From: Echinostoma caproni
Lineage: Eukaryota; Platyhelminthes; Trematoda; Plagiorchiida; Echinostomatidae
Length of the DNA stretch: 64,000 bases
Direction: 5' to 3'
Assembly: GCA_900618425.1 (NCBI GenBank)
Contig: UZAN01040302.1
Location: 4,559-68,558, forward strand
Shown here: piece after piece, positions 11,589-23,389 of the stretch
How the letters are laid out: each line of letters opens with the position of its first letter
Numbering within the stretch: the first letter of the stretch is position 1
Program-made: the position numbers and the translations under genes
Notes under the pieces: generated by a model
The model's input: the letters and a program-made list of their open reading frames with translations, nothing else
Told to the model about the DNA's origin: nothing
Database searches by the model: none

Positions 11589-11685
11589 AGAAGTAGGGTA
11601 AACGCAACCGCGGTAGGTTAGATGTTCCATATCCCTAACTGTCAATTTTTGGGATTGATGGTCCCATTCTTTGTACAGTAAATAT
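11589..11685 (-). CDS. Candidate internal exon of an unidentified gene
   Basis: On the reverse strand a strong acceptor (ttccctgttttatttctag) precedes 97 nt that are open in one frame only and end at TCT followed by the donor gtaagc. The exon carries one base of a split codon and 32 full codons, encoding YLLYKEWDHQSQKLTV then RDMEHLTYRGCVYPTS. The pyrimidine tract, donor and open frame together are better than for any other non-transposon frame here. No second exon with compatible phase was found, which is not surprising because fluke introns are often several kb. I do not recognise the protein. Confidence 0.35.
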
Positions 11686-11689
11686 CTAG

Positions 11690-12325
11690 AAATAAAACAG
11701 GGAATCGCTACAATTTGAAGGTACATATTGTTCTGTGTATCGTAAAATTGTATGATAAACAACGTCAATAAATGGTGGGTTGTGATTGGCCAATTAAGCA
11801 CATTGTATCCTCAGAATTCAGTGATGAACGACTTTCTTTTACCCTGTTGGACTGGTGAACGAATGAAATAGGCTAATCAAATATTGTTAATACTGCTTCA
11901 TATGATCACTTGAGAAGTAATTCTTTGCAATATATATTTAACACTATTTTATGAGATGCTAAGTGAAAAATACTATTTGCGATTGAAATTAATGTTTGTT
12001 TACAATTTTATGGCCAATTGTTGAGTAAAATTGTTGCTTTTATTTCGGTTAAAGTAAGATTGGTTCGAATTCGACAAATATGTTTGCATCCCGGTGACCA
12101 TATACTCGTCAGCTAAATTATTGTGTTGTACACAGGAAGATAAGCTCGCTCTATAGAGTGCGCGCTGTATTCACCCATCTGTCGTTTGACAATCTACATA
12201 TGCATGTATCCTTTCCAGTTTACACAATGCGCACACAAGGGAATTTGGTCTATTGGACAACCGGAATAGGAGAATCAAGAACACCAGACCACTTGAGAGG
12301 TACACATTCTGCTCTTCCAATCTGA
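11690..12325. other. No gene recognised
   Basis: Very AT-rich up to about 12.1 kb. A good acceptor-like string (atgtatcctttccag, ending near 12219) is followed by about 80 nt open in two frames and then gtacac. It is too ambiguous to call an exon. Confidence 0.5.
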
Positions 12326-12328
12326 ACA

Positions 12329-12475
12329 ATGAGTAAAAGAATCGCTGTGCTCAAAGGTGACGAGGATTACAAACAACGCCTTCTGGAACCTGATAGCCTC
12401 GTTAAGTTGATGCTGGTGCTCTCGGATGCTTATTCAAAGCTCTCAAGTTTAACTGAACCGGCTCGTCAGCTGTAA
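12329..12475 (+). CDS. Short ORF (48 codons) abutting a CR1-like tail, product unknown
   Basis: ATG at 12329 and TAA at 12473-12475 encode 48 residues, charged and helix-prone (MSKRIAVLKGDEDYKQ at the start, EPARQL at the end). A TGA lies in frame two codons upstream, so the frame is closed at both ends unless a spliced acceptor is used. Codon composition is noticeably more GC-rich than the surroundings. The 3' poly-repeat of a reverse-oriented CR1-like copy begins about 6 nt after the stop. It may be a terminal exon, a processed pseudogene fragment or chance. No family was recognised. Confidence 0.25.
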   Translation: MSKRIAVLKGDEDYKQRLLEPDSLVKLMLVLSDAYSKLSSLTEPARQL

Positions 12476-12480
12476 TTTAG

Positions 12481-13000
12481 TTTTCAAATTCAAATTCAAA
12501 TTTTTATTATGGGTAAATCACAAAGCTAATGCTTATTTAATCCTATAGTACCTGTACGCACTATGTTCGGTTGTTATGATGTTTACTCACGGGTACTGAA
12601 TAGTTAGGTGGTTCAACGCTTCATCCAGTCATGACTTGAATGAATCGATGGTTGGTGCACAAACAACTTGAGGTTGGAGAGAGTTCCAGGTATTACAAAT
12701 TGTGAGGCTGGAAGAATTACGTCTGCAGTCTAACCGACCCTTTAGGAGCAATAATCTAAACGGATGTCCTCGGAGGTGACCATTCCTGGATTGACTACCG
12801 ACAAATCAGCACCGTCTCTCGCTAAGCAGCAGTGCTGTTTCCCTATAATGTTTCCATCGTGGGAAGAACTTTAGAGTGAATAATTAGGTAAATTCTTAGG
12901 ATCGACCACCAGAAACCAGTTACTGAGATTGGTAATTATCGAAACTTTTAAAGACGGTATAATGGGATCTATCTCAGAATCAAACAAGCGACAGAATCAC
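12481..13000 (-). mobile_element. CR1-like non-LTR retrotransposon, 5'-truncated 3' end
   Basis: Reverse-strand translation gives the C-terminal tail of a CR1/Jockey-type polyprotein: LLLLKGRLDCRRNS, then ICNTWNSLQPQVVCAPTIDS, FKS-stop-LDEALNH. The pattern NxWNxLPxxVVxAxxxxxFKxxLDxxL is characteristic of these C-termini. The element ends at 12481 in an (AAATTTG/TTTGAA)-type tail following TAATAAAAATTTGAA, and the copy at 24.9-25.35 kb ends in a related TAATAAAAATTCGAATTTTAAAA. One in-frame stop and upstream frame shifts make it a pseudogene. The same C-terminus recurs at 57140-57220. Confidence 0.7.
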
Positions 13001-13009
13001 AACGGAAAT

Positions 13010-15275
13010 GTAGCAGAAATGAAGCTAGTGTTGGAGTCAGCTATCGGGTAGGTGGCACCAAGATGGCATTTTTGGACCATAATGTCAATCCTAATACAGC
13101 CAACACTGAAGCGCAATGATGAAACAGTTGTTTTAAAATCGTTAGACACCTACACATCTTCTCACTGTACTGGGAAATTCCATAATTATCGCAGTGAAAT
13201 GGTGCTTTCATAGCCTCGCGTCCATAGGATATCAGTCCAATTGAACACCTTCCGAATCGGCTCGGGAGTGCAATGGATCAGTAATATAGTTAAGACTATT
13301 TTGAAGCGAGTATCGTGGCACAACAAACTAACAAGGGGATGAATAGCAAACATGACCTCATGGATGACTGATGTCATGAACGATATCAGGGGTGATGTTA
13401 TTTGGAAAATACTTAACGTCAGACCATCTGCGTGAGACGTGCCTAAACCAGACAAAGGAATAACTTATCCCACGGTCGTGATAATTTTGCGTTTATCACC
13501 AGTGCCTTCATGGGAAATTGTTGAAATAGCGTATCCGAAACTATCAGACACAAGCGTCAATGTTTTGAAACGTTTTACTATGGATTTCGGCTCCACTTAC
13601 CCGGTGCCGGAGACCATAGCTGCGAGAAATATACTTGAAAATAAACAACGAATGCTAACGGTGCACCGGTAATTTCAATGTGTTGTCTCGACCACAATAG
13701 ATCATTTTGTTGTCAGACTGTCTCACCAAGTAGAGAGACAAAATGGTTTAATGATAAGTAAGTTAGCACCTCGTAATTTGCACTGAGAACCAAATCAAGT
13801 CAATGAAGGAATCTCCTGCAACCGATGATTTGTTTCAGTTAAATAGTAAACAATTCTTTTTGGTGTTCAAACTGACTGAAGCGATTCCAGCTAGTGACAG
13901 ATATTTTCAAATATTTGAGTATTCTTTGCTGCATCTGAAGGTTGATAACTGAATGAAAATACAATTATATCACCAGTGCAGCGGGATGAATAATGCCAAG
14001 GCATCAGTCATGAAATAGGATAACCTACGGTCTCTTTTGAAAGAAAAATATACGAGACGCAGAACAAAAACGAATAATTTAGAGGATGATCATTTAGGAT
14101 TAAGCGAGCAAACTTCAGACCTTAATGTTAGTACAGTGAGTAACAAATATTCTGCCTGCTTTTCACTATTGTCAGTTGTTACTGAGCCTCGTTTAAGTGA
14201 TGCTTAATGTTCTGACTTTTGCAAGGAATCTTCAAAACGGGAGAACTAATGCGGTAGAGTGATAACCTCGTAAAGTAGTATGCATTCACAGTAGAACAAT
14301 GTAAAACACCTTCCACTGCTAAACAACATTCACACAAATCAGTCCTTATACCGCAGTTGGTTGTATCTATGAGTTTGAACTGAACCGTCCCGTTAACTGG
14401 CATCGGTTTTCGGTTGCAGCCAGAACGAGGACTGTTCAACTCCTATTCCAAACTGGTGTTCTGCTATCGCGATGAGTCAAGAAGGAATCATCGTTAAGGC
14501 AACGTTGAAGGCATTCCAAACGGAGTAAGACTGACTTCACGAATGTAGTATACAAGAAACAAGCACAGTGTGGTCGAACGTATATCCACGGGGAACTTTT
14601 GTCTGATTCCTCACTACCTACCGAGACCTTGTGTGGTTATGCCAAACCTCCTGAAACGGTAATAAACAATTTCATCGTTTGCATGATGTCTGACTGCCAC
14701 TGAGCAAAAACACATGAACCCTCTTTAGTAGGTCATTGTAAGAATAAGCCCGATGATGTAAGATGTAAAAGGATATGGAACTATTTCACCACATGGTGGA
14801 CAACGTTTTTGAATCTGAGCCGGTGGAATCGTTTATGGCGTATCGAATCCTTGAGGGATCCTAACTGAAGTCGTTCATTTACTGCAAAAAGGCCAAATGT
14901 TCACCTTACGGTAAGTAGTAGGGTATTTACGTTTCAATCTAGTGGAACACAAAGTCAGAGTATGGGGCTGTTTTGAACAGTTCTTTGCACTCCCTATGAG
15001 AATGAGTGATTCTAACGAGAACAATTAAGTAGATTTATAAAAATACCTTCTGTGGACAACCTTAACTTAACATTTAGCGTGTCTTGAAAGATCACTGAAG
15101 TTCTGGATCACAAATACACAAACGCAGATAAGTGAGCCAATACCGGTCTGTTTGAATGTGCACAACAAAACGTTACGCATTTTATTTAAAGCTCATATTT
15201 TCCAGAAAGTATGAGAAATGGAAATAAAAGTACTGAACGTTATATAACTACAAAAACAACTCTGGAACTTGACAA
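13010..15275. other. No gene recognised
   Basis: Open frames of 77-89 codons at 13186-13455 (-), 13439-13672 (+) and 14179-14439 (-) have no recognisable domain or supporting splice signals. No repeat partner elsewhere in the window was noticed. Confidence 0.5.
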
Positions 15276-15280
15276 AAACG

Positions 15281-15505
15281 CTAACCATCCGAACTGATCG
15301 AAGATATATTTTTCAGACGAACAACACGATCGTTTTTCATAGGTTTGAACAATGGGAAATCTGAACAGTTTAATTTATCATTTGTGATAATCGTATCCAT
15401 ACTGTCGAGATGATGTGGGTCTCTTTTGAATATGTCAACAAAATGCGTGGCATCCTTTACCTTTTCATTGTATCGATACTCTTTTAGATAAATAGCCCAT
15501 TTCAA
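15281..15505 (-). CDS. ORF of about 74 codons, weak exon candidate
   Basis: The reverse-strand frame is protein-like (acidic and basic residues mixed, segments DATHFVDIFKRDPHH and KNDRVVRLKN), unlike the hydrophobic AT-driven frames around it. I could not find a convincing acceptor upstream, and the only GT downstream is a poor donor context (TCGGATG followed by gttagc). Function unknown; chance is quite possible. Confidence 0.15.
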   Translation of the reverse strand: MKWAIYLKEYRYNEKVKDATHFVDIFKRDPHHLDSMDTIITNDKLNCSDFPLFKPMKNDRVVRLKNISSISSDG

Positions 15506-15509
15506 CCAG

Positions 15510-17955
15510 TCACAATGTGGTCATGTGTTGAATTAAAATGATCTGAAACATGTAAAGGCCGTTTACTGGAACCAAAATGCAATGGTTCTCTCATTCTACC
15601 GTTTTACTGGTTGTCCTGCTAATTATGACAGAAACGTTCCGTGTGATGTCAGTCGCTTGCCGAAGACAGCGCATGATAAAATGTAGTATGAAGTAGAGGG
15701 GGTGATTTAACTTTTCCAACAAGACCCATATATTCGCCAACTGCGTAACTCATTTATCGTTAGAACCTGAATCTATCTGGTGTTATTCAAGCTCAAACAC
15801 CAGAAATGTCCAGTCGTTTTGGCAAAGAATTGTTTGTTTTTGTGTTACTCATGCATATTGTGCATCTGTTCCAAGTCAGGTGAGCTGGTCTATTTGACAT
15901 ACCAATATTTCAAGTGCACGGATGATTACGCACACGATTGTACAAATCAACACAGTTTTATTTTCATCGCCACCCCACCCGTTCCCCATCCCTGGAAAAT
16001 GGACCGCTTATCTCGCATGTCTCAACCGTATCTCAGATGACGTTCCGGATATGGAACGCATGATCTAATCGATGTTACACCGGTTGATCGTTGTACAATG
16101 AACGGATGTTTTGCTTGTCCTGTCCCCTCTGATCACTCCCCCCCCCTCCTAACCCCGTCAATCCAATCACGGGCATCCTCCACCCGTGTTTAGTCTATTG
16201 TCATCTGCCCGCACAAGTTAGAACGTTATCTTTTATGGGCAGTGGAAATAACACATACCGGGTTCCCGGGTAGGGCTAAATGTATACGACCAACTGTTGA
16301 GCCCACTCACTGTTTCATGCGATTGACGGGGAGATTGAGGGCGGAAAATGAGTGGCGGCAGTCCCGTGGCTAAATCGACCAACGAGCAGAGTTGGATTGG
16401 AGGTACAGTGATGTGAGTAGTAAGAGTAGGTGAGCATAGTAGATAAAAAATACGGTGTTCCCGGCGGAATACAAATTATTTGCGCTGTCTAAATGAGTGC
16501 ACACTCCCGCGTTATAGCACACATCGCGTATCCAGAAACTCGGTTCTGATCCACAACAGATGAGCGCTAACGATCTTTGCATGACTTCATTGTCAACATT
16601 TGAATGTCAGTTAATCGTTATGGTTAAAGTGAACGTAATAGACGGTTGAAATGGACAAAACTCATAGGGAAGAATAGGGGATAAATCTGCAACCAAAGTG
16701 CAACGAGATAGCTCACATTCATTTAATCCAACTTTGAAGATTTAAAAGGATTCAGTCCGCAAAACTTTGTATTTACACTACACAATATTTTTCAAATGAG
16801 TTCTATCATACTGGCAGTAAAAAATGGATCACAGATTCGAAATAACAAATATGAATGTATTTGAAATGGAATCGGTCTGGTTGAAATTATTTGAACTGTT
16901 TTTCTTCGAAAACAGTACCTTGTAGTAGCTTGACGAAGGTAACTACGATGATCACGAAGAGGGTGTTGACGAAGTTGACTGAAAAAATACGGTACTGTTT
17001 TCAGTCAACCTTTGTTGTTTTTACTGCAGCTTAATACTCAGTGGTTTGCTCGAATTAAAGTTGTTTATTTTCTGTGTATCAGTGGATATAAATTTATCAT
17101 CTTCAAAGATTGATTGCATAACTGTTCTGCTTAATTAGAAGAAATAATATGTTTAAAAATCTGCGTCATATTTTTTTCCGCGGGAATGAACCGAAGTGTT
17201 TGGGCTCACGGAAACATTGCGCTCCGTAAAGTTGTCTCAAAGTACATTACCCGTTTTCTCAAATCGAAATTCTCCTCGCCCGGAAATCAACGTATTAGAA
17301 AAGCATTATTTCTTACTCAATGCGCATTTCAGTGAATTGCATACTCCTTGTCAGCCCACTCTATCTTTTGTTTTTCATATCCTTTAGCATATGATGATAC
17401 CAGTCCACTTTGATTAGTGAATCACACTGAGGATTCAATCGCCAGGACACAAGAACTATTTTATTACTTGACTTTACCTAACTGGAAACCAAATCAACAC
17501 TGATATTTTCTGATTGGCAACTGAATTAATAATTCTGTTTTTTCCGTTTCCTTTGCTTCTTTATATTTTTCCGCCGGTTTATAAATACTCTATTGTACAG
17601 AAGAGCTACACAGTTTTGACATAGTTTGTACAGATTGCAGTAATTTATAGATGAAAGATAATTTGCTGACAATTTCACTTGGCATACATTTCTGTCAAAG
17701 CCTACATGGCTCTCACAAATCAAACCAATTAGGAACGTAGAAAAACCACTTCATAAGAGAACTGTCAATTTGTGAATAGAGAACTCAGAAACATGAGTTT
17801 GAATAATGCATTCATGGTTGTTTCGCAGCATCTGCACACATGCTCACTGCAGTTCACATGATTTGTATACTCAGGGAGATGATAACAGTGAGATGGAGAT
17901 AAAATCGCTAATCACAACGGACAACAAGACAAGAAAAACAACGGGAGAGGGTAGG
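15510..17955. other. No gene recognised
   Basis: Contains a C-rich patch near 16137-16150 and otherwise ordinary AT-rich sequence. A sequence of alternating short repeats near 16.9-17.0 kb (gatgatcacgaag, gttgacgaagttgac) is imperfect. No domain, RNA gene or long repeat was recognised. Confidence 0.5.
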
Positions 17956-17964
17956 GGTTAATCA

Positions 17965-18440
17965 CCAAGACGAACATAATGTGACTATTGACCATTCACA
18001 TTGTTCGCATAGATCGGTTTTCAGAGTACGAACGGCTAGAGCCTCGGCCAATTTCAGTAACTTTGTGTTTGTTGTATTGTGATGTGCTACTGAAGATCTA
18101 GATCTTTCCGGCTCATTCGATTTCTGTGTCAAACTTATTATCTAACACTTTATTAAGCCACGCCGAGATGTGTTTGGCTATTCGGTGACCTAACTGCTCC
18201 TCTGGCCTGCTATGTGTATGGCCGAGCATTCACTCTTGAATTGGCAGATGTATTTTGATGTGACGGAAGCGGCAGTGGTTCGTTCACCGATGTCTTTGCT
18301 GTTCGGGTGATAGTGAAGACAATGATCGAGTCTACTGCGTAATATACACGCATGACGGCAGAAATCAAACGCTTACTGACTAATTCCTTCACGGTATCGC
18401 GTTATTATGATAACTTCAAAAAGCTCTCATCATCAGTGAT
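17965..18440 (-). mobile_element. Penelope-like element fragment, linker plus GIY-YIG endonuclease (pseudogene)
   Basis: Reverse-strand frames give the linker ISAVMRVYYAVDSIIVFTIT and a KTSVNEPLPLP segment, then after a frame shift CQFKSECSAIHI, the counterpart of YQFKCGCSAIYIGR in the opposed copy at 19.7 kb. Further down (about 18080-17965) is an endonuclease C-terminal part, LLKLAEALAVRTLKTDLCEQ, with the Glu typical of PLE GIY-YIG domains. The YIG motif is degraded to IHI. It lies about 1.2 kb from, and opposite to, the copy at 19195-19965, and both carry the linker string YYAVD. Confidence 0.65.
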
Positions 18441-18444
18441 ACAT

Positions 18445-19190
18445 CAAGGAGCGGACTATTGAGACTGAGTTTAAGATTTCTATGTAACGTGTACGAATGG
18501 AAATTTTATCTGGATGCATTGAACTTAGTCATTACCCAGTCACTTCTTGAAAACGTCTACGGCATAAAAACGTCAATCAAATTGAATAATCTGAGGTCAC
18601 ATCTAGTAATGAGAAGCCAAGCTTTCGTAACTTCTGTCTGTGTTACACAACGCTTCCAAAATTATGGGTCGCCTGACTGTTATATTGCTTATCAAATTTA
18701 CCAATTCATCTTGTGAAAAAGTTCTTTAAACATGCATGTATGATACAGAGAGATTTAGTAAGTCATTCAATCCTAAATTGAGGAAATCGTCAGTTCATTA
18801 GAACCCTGAAAATATTTTACATTTTATCATCTTGTGGATTGAATTAACTGCAACTCGAAGCTTTTCCATTTGGTATAAATTATTCAGTTCCGTCAAAAGG
18901 TTGCAATTACGTTGAATTTAAGGCGGTGTTTGAATCCGTTCTTGATAAGTTGTCAAACATAAAGCTGGCGAGGGAGAATGAATCGGGTTGGTTTAAAGCA
19001 AAATAAGTGAAAATAAGACAATCGATACCGAAGTACAAGTACAGAACAGAATTCCGTACTGACCAATGCACACATATCGAAGGATGAAAGCAATTGAAAG
19101 AGAATTGAAATACTCTAGTGCCGCGCCCCGACAAGTTTTCTATGTAGTAGTGATGAATAAGTCACTATAGAGAGAAAATATGAAGCATGT
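18445..19190. other. Spacer between opposed PLE copies, no gene recognised
   Basis: The frame 18459-18716 (+) has no recognisable domain. A short segment near 18930-18990 (aacataaagctggcgaggg) resembles one near 10725-10750 (agcataaaaccggcgaggg), possibly a tiny dispersed repeat. Confidence 0.4.
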
Positions 19191-19194
19191 CTTA

Positions 19195-19965
19195 GAGGGA
19201 AGAAACCAAGTTTAAGCTTGACAATAAGCCGGGCTGTCCAAGTGAATCAGAGAAACGAATCTCTGCAGAACTGAAAACCCTAACTCAAACGATCCTCAAA
19301 CAAGTGTCACTGGTACAGTAATTGCTTCCAAGGGGAACACAGATACCACAGATATACGGTTTACGAAAGTTGCAATAATAAGACGTTCCATTACGAACGA
19401 TTTTGAGCATGCGCAACTAATCCGAACATGCATTAGCAAAGTGGTTAGCTAAAGTTCTGGTACCGGAGATTAACTTGTCGACGTAGCGTCAAGGATGTGG
19501 GCTAATCATGACTGCTACACCAATGAACGTCGAACGTTAAATTTTCATTCCTTGGACAAGGATATCGGCAGATAGGTGGGGTCACCATGGGTAGTCAGCT
19601 GGGACTGATTCTTGTGGATATTGTCCTTGGTCAACTGGATGACAGGCTTGAAGAGGAACTCTGTCGTCAAGCATGTCTACTACGCAGTTGACCCGGTCAT
19701 TGTCTTCACTACCACCCAGATACCATCGACATCGGTGAAAGAACCATTACCCCCCTCCGCCAAATCAAACGGTATTTACCAATTCAAGTGCGGATGCTCA
19801 GCCATCTACATAGGCAGGGCAAAGAGGCAGTTACGTCACCGAATGGTGGAACACATCCCGGTGTATTCACAGAAAATTGATGGAATTGCTGGATTTAAAA
19901 TTTTAGTCCATGGTAATGCATTTGCTTTTGGTATCCAGTTGATAGATCGATAGATCCTTTCGGGG
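19195..19965 (+). mobile_element. Penelope-like element, internally deleted RT plus GIY-YIG endonuclease (pseudogene)
   Basis: In order, the translation shows an RT fingers segment IPQIYGLRKL then DVPLRTILSM and LAKWLAKVLVP, next the conserved palm motif GSPMGSQLGLILVDIVLGQL (PLE RT: GSPLGPILADIFMG), then a jump with no YVDD into the linker VKHVYYAVDPVIVFTTTQIP. The GIY-YIG N-terminus IYQFKCGCSAIYIGRAKRQL with RHRMVEH follows. The CxC pair and the GR of YIGR are intact. Stops break the RT part, and the endonuclease C-terminus is not visible after 19965. The open frame 19612-19953 is the fused palm-linker-endonuclease part. Confidence 0.75.
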
Positions 19966-20249
19966 TGCCTAATCAGGTCAAAGCAGTATTCCATCGCTTC
20001 CAGCTTTCCAGTCCACGCTTCACTTACTCATCACGCGGCGAGTTATACTGCACGGTCAAAACCAAATACTCCATGGTCATCTTGCTTTTCTATCTATTAA
20101 CATTATTGACAATCACATCTAAAAATATTTTTAAAAGTAGAGAATTGAAAAAGATAATGGAGTTTGAACAGAGTTCCCGTCATGATTGAGTCAATCACCT
20201 AATAGATCTACTTTGTACGTAAAAATCTAATCTTTTGAGCAAACCATTT

Positions 20250-20530
20250 CACATGGTGGGGGTGGCACCTTGGTTTAGTTGCTGTCACCGGCTTGCTTTG
20301 GACCCTATTGTCCGACGTTTGAGCCCCGCCACCGATATCCGATTTTGGTGGTAGGCAGCTCTGCTGTCGTCGGGTTCAATACTACGTCTAACCTGTCGGG
20401 CATTATGTGGTTTGCCACTCCAAGTCCCGCGGCTTAGGTTGCCGGTTTCCGCCACTGAACAGCAGGTCCTCGTGAATATGGGGTTTGCCCCGTCTGCGGT
20501 TCATCACACTTAGGTATGTAGTGAAAAAAC
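20250..20530 (+). repeat. Dispersed repeat B, copy 1 (SINE-like)
   Basis: Aligns with the reverse complement of 49180-49375. Shared strings include ccactccaagtcc, gccactgaacagcaggtcctcgtg against accactgaacagcagatcctcgtg (shown in part), and atggggtttgcccc against atggggcttcccc. Upstream of the shared part this copy has a box A-like TGGTTTAGTTGC (near 20271) and a box B-like GTTTGAGCC (one mismatch), within a 73-nt stretch whose ends GGTGGC and GCCACC pair. This suggests a tRNA-related head. The second copy lacks that head. Confidence 0.55.
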
Positions 20531-20539
20531 ATAAAAGTT

Positions 20540-23385
20540 CAAATGTTCTATTAAAAAAACCGGTGGATATCCTACATACCTCAAAAACTTTTATGAAATG
20601 TTATAATTTGTTTTCACACTGTGGGTTTTGTTTTCTGGAAACAAAAATTCACTTCAAGCGGTCTGAACACGGATGATAATTCCCGAATGTAATGGTAAAC
20701 AAAACATTTCACCGCTTTCCGTTTCCATGTTTTTTCGACTTTACCGGTTACTTAAATCAGTTGAAAACCCATCGTGATCAAGAACATTTATAATGATATA
20801 GGGTGGAGGAACCCGCACACGGTGCAAGAACACTTATTTAGAATAATCATCTAAACCAAGTCAGGTTTGTAAAAGCCACCTCATTCCAAAAAGTTATCTT
20901 GTTGTGAAATTGTAGTTGTTCGGTTGTGATGGACACTTGCTTGATCTTAGCATAAGAGCGAATGGTGTTGCTATGGGCTTTGGCTTGACGAGATGACATC
21001 TTTTGAAACATTGCAATATATATCTCATTGGATGACAAAGAGTAACCCTGCAGTCAGACGCCAACTGTCTTCTAAAATGCTACTGTCCGGTTACATTGAA
21101 TCAGTTCAAACGGCCCCTCGTTAAACAGCACGCATAGTAGGAGCAAACAATGAGTTTGATGGACAGAAAAGTACCGTTTGCTTTCTGTTGTATTACGTAC
21201 TGTTTTTGTTACCTCTCAGAACTGCATTCTTGTGAGCTCATCTGTTGTGAGAGCTTTTATGGACTGCAAACTAAATGAAGTGATTTGGAATATCAGACAC
21301 CTGTGCAGTGAAACTGGTTCAGGCTAAATATTTGAATCTTTCATCCTGAACCGAGCAAGGGGAATACAAACTAAATGCCACGTAAAGAACATGTTATTGG
21401 ATTAATCGGGATTTGGGGACGATCAACTTGACCTAACAATGGGGTTTTCCTCTTCGAGACGAGTTTCCTTTTAGAGATCATGCGTTGATCCCAAACGGTC
21501 AGAGTGACTTCGGAATGCGAAACAATACATGCAGGAACGTAAAATGGCTAACGATCAGTTTCAGTAGCTCCTTGTATTTCCAATTTATTTGAATGCTAGA
21601 CGGCACCAAACTGGTTGATCATAAGCTCTTTTGATACATTAGATAATAATTACGCTACAGTTGATTACGGGATTGACAAACTGCTGAGTTGATGAGACAG
21701 TTACAAATAGTTGATTTAAACATGCTTTAGGTGAATAAATCAAGATCTGCCAACCATGTTTATTATTTAACCCTCGCTTAGATCAAGCGCATCTTCGTGT
21801 CGCGAATAGACAAAGTGTGACTGTCGGGGACGTGAGACCAGTGAGCTGCGAATACGGAAATAAAACATGCTGCCCTTCATCAAAGCTACTTTCTTTCCAT
21901 ATTCGCTAGAGGTAGGTTCATAAAGTTGTCACATCCTTAGTTTACCAAAAATGCTTCACGTAACTATAGAATAGTCGCATTCTTTCGAGTCCAATGATCA
22001 AATAATTTGACACTGAGAATTTTATATCACTTTATACTGTTCCCCTTGTATCAGTCTAATTCACAAAATCTCGACTATCGTTGTACGGCGATTGGTACAC
22101 TCGATAGACATCAACCTCGAATAATTTTCAAAATCGTTCCTGTGAAACAGAAAAGATTTTAAAGATCATAGCATGTCAGTATGAAGTGCACTGTTGGTCC
22201 ATTTATTGATGCGATAAATAAATCATCAACATCATCATGTACCTCCTCGGGTTGATAGGTAATCAATCAATCAAGTTTTCTTTACACACGATCCATTTGA
22301 AATCTGAGCAATTAAACAGATGAATGTATCCATTTTTAGTATCACGTGATACATCATGGCAGTCAAAGGAAAACGGTAGAATTCCATAAGCAAGAAAGAG
22401 GATATTTTCAGCTGTAGCAAATTTATTTCAAAAAGATCGGGATCAAACACCACAAGACCTTAATTGAACTTGACAACTGCGGAATTGAATTCCTCCGGTT
22501 ACTTAATTTTACTAAAGGGATTAAGAGAAAACTTCCACAGAATATTTTGAATCGTTTCACTTTTTTCTAGGAAACCATAACCCTTTTTGTGGAAATCCGA
22601 GAATCAGAAAATCAATCCAAACTCCCATTATCGATGGTTTATCTAACACATTGATCATTGAAATAGGGTTTATTGCTACCTGGTTTTTGTCGTCGCATCC
22701 TCACGTCTTTAAGGTTCTCTCTCTGTGTGTGAGCAATCACATTCTGGACACAGTGCATGACTGAATAGATTGTAGTTTGGAAACTTGTCTATATTTCAGA
22801 GGACCTACATTACATCAAGATGTGATCTACAGTCTAGGTTTAAGTTGACTACCAAAATCGGATTACTGTTACATCATTCCTCATTGTGTGACATTACCCT
22901 CGTTACACATTTCGGGTGATGATAAGTTACGCACAAATCAATGAAGCACTGTTGATATTACATAAAAACGATTGGTTCTTTTAGTCCTTATAATAGAAAC
23001 AAAAATGAGTTGCGTCGTTTATAGGGATGAAATTGACAGAATCTGGGCTTAGCTTTTATGATGACCATAATAAAATATACCGATTGGTTTTTCACTGATT
23101 GGACGTGCTTCATGCTTTGCTGGCCTAATCGAACTGAAGTAGGCCGTCTACCATAAAGCTATGAGTGATTCAGGTAGAGGAAGTTCTGATTGATAAGTGA
23201 TTTCAGAGTTTCTTATTGTATTATTTTTGCGTAACAAATTATTGTATTGTATCATATATAGTTTGGAACGTTTAAAGAATAATGGTAAATTTCAGTTAAA
23301 TGAGGAACACACCAACCCGTTTACTAAATACCTTAATTTAAACTGTTGCTAAACGAATGCTGAAGGNTGAAGGACTCCTCAGCAA
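20540..23385. other. No gene recognised
   Basis: AT-rich. A short ending gataaataaatcatcaac then repeated aatc units near 22215-22275 resembles a non-LTR 3' tail, but no coding part precedes it. Frames of 60-63 codons have no support. A single N is at 23367. Confidence 0.5.
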
Positions 23386-23389
23386 AGTT

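Noticed and set aside
21440..21520. Possible relative of the 4.0 kb SINE (gacgagt ... gcgttgatccc)
   Set aside because: Only two short strings match and box B lacks a base; no body similarity.
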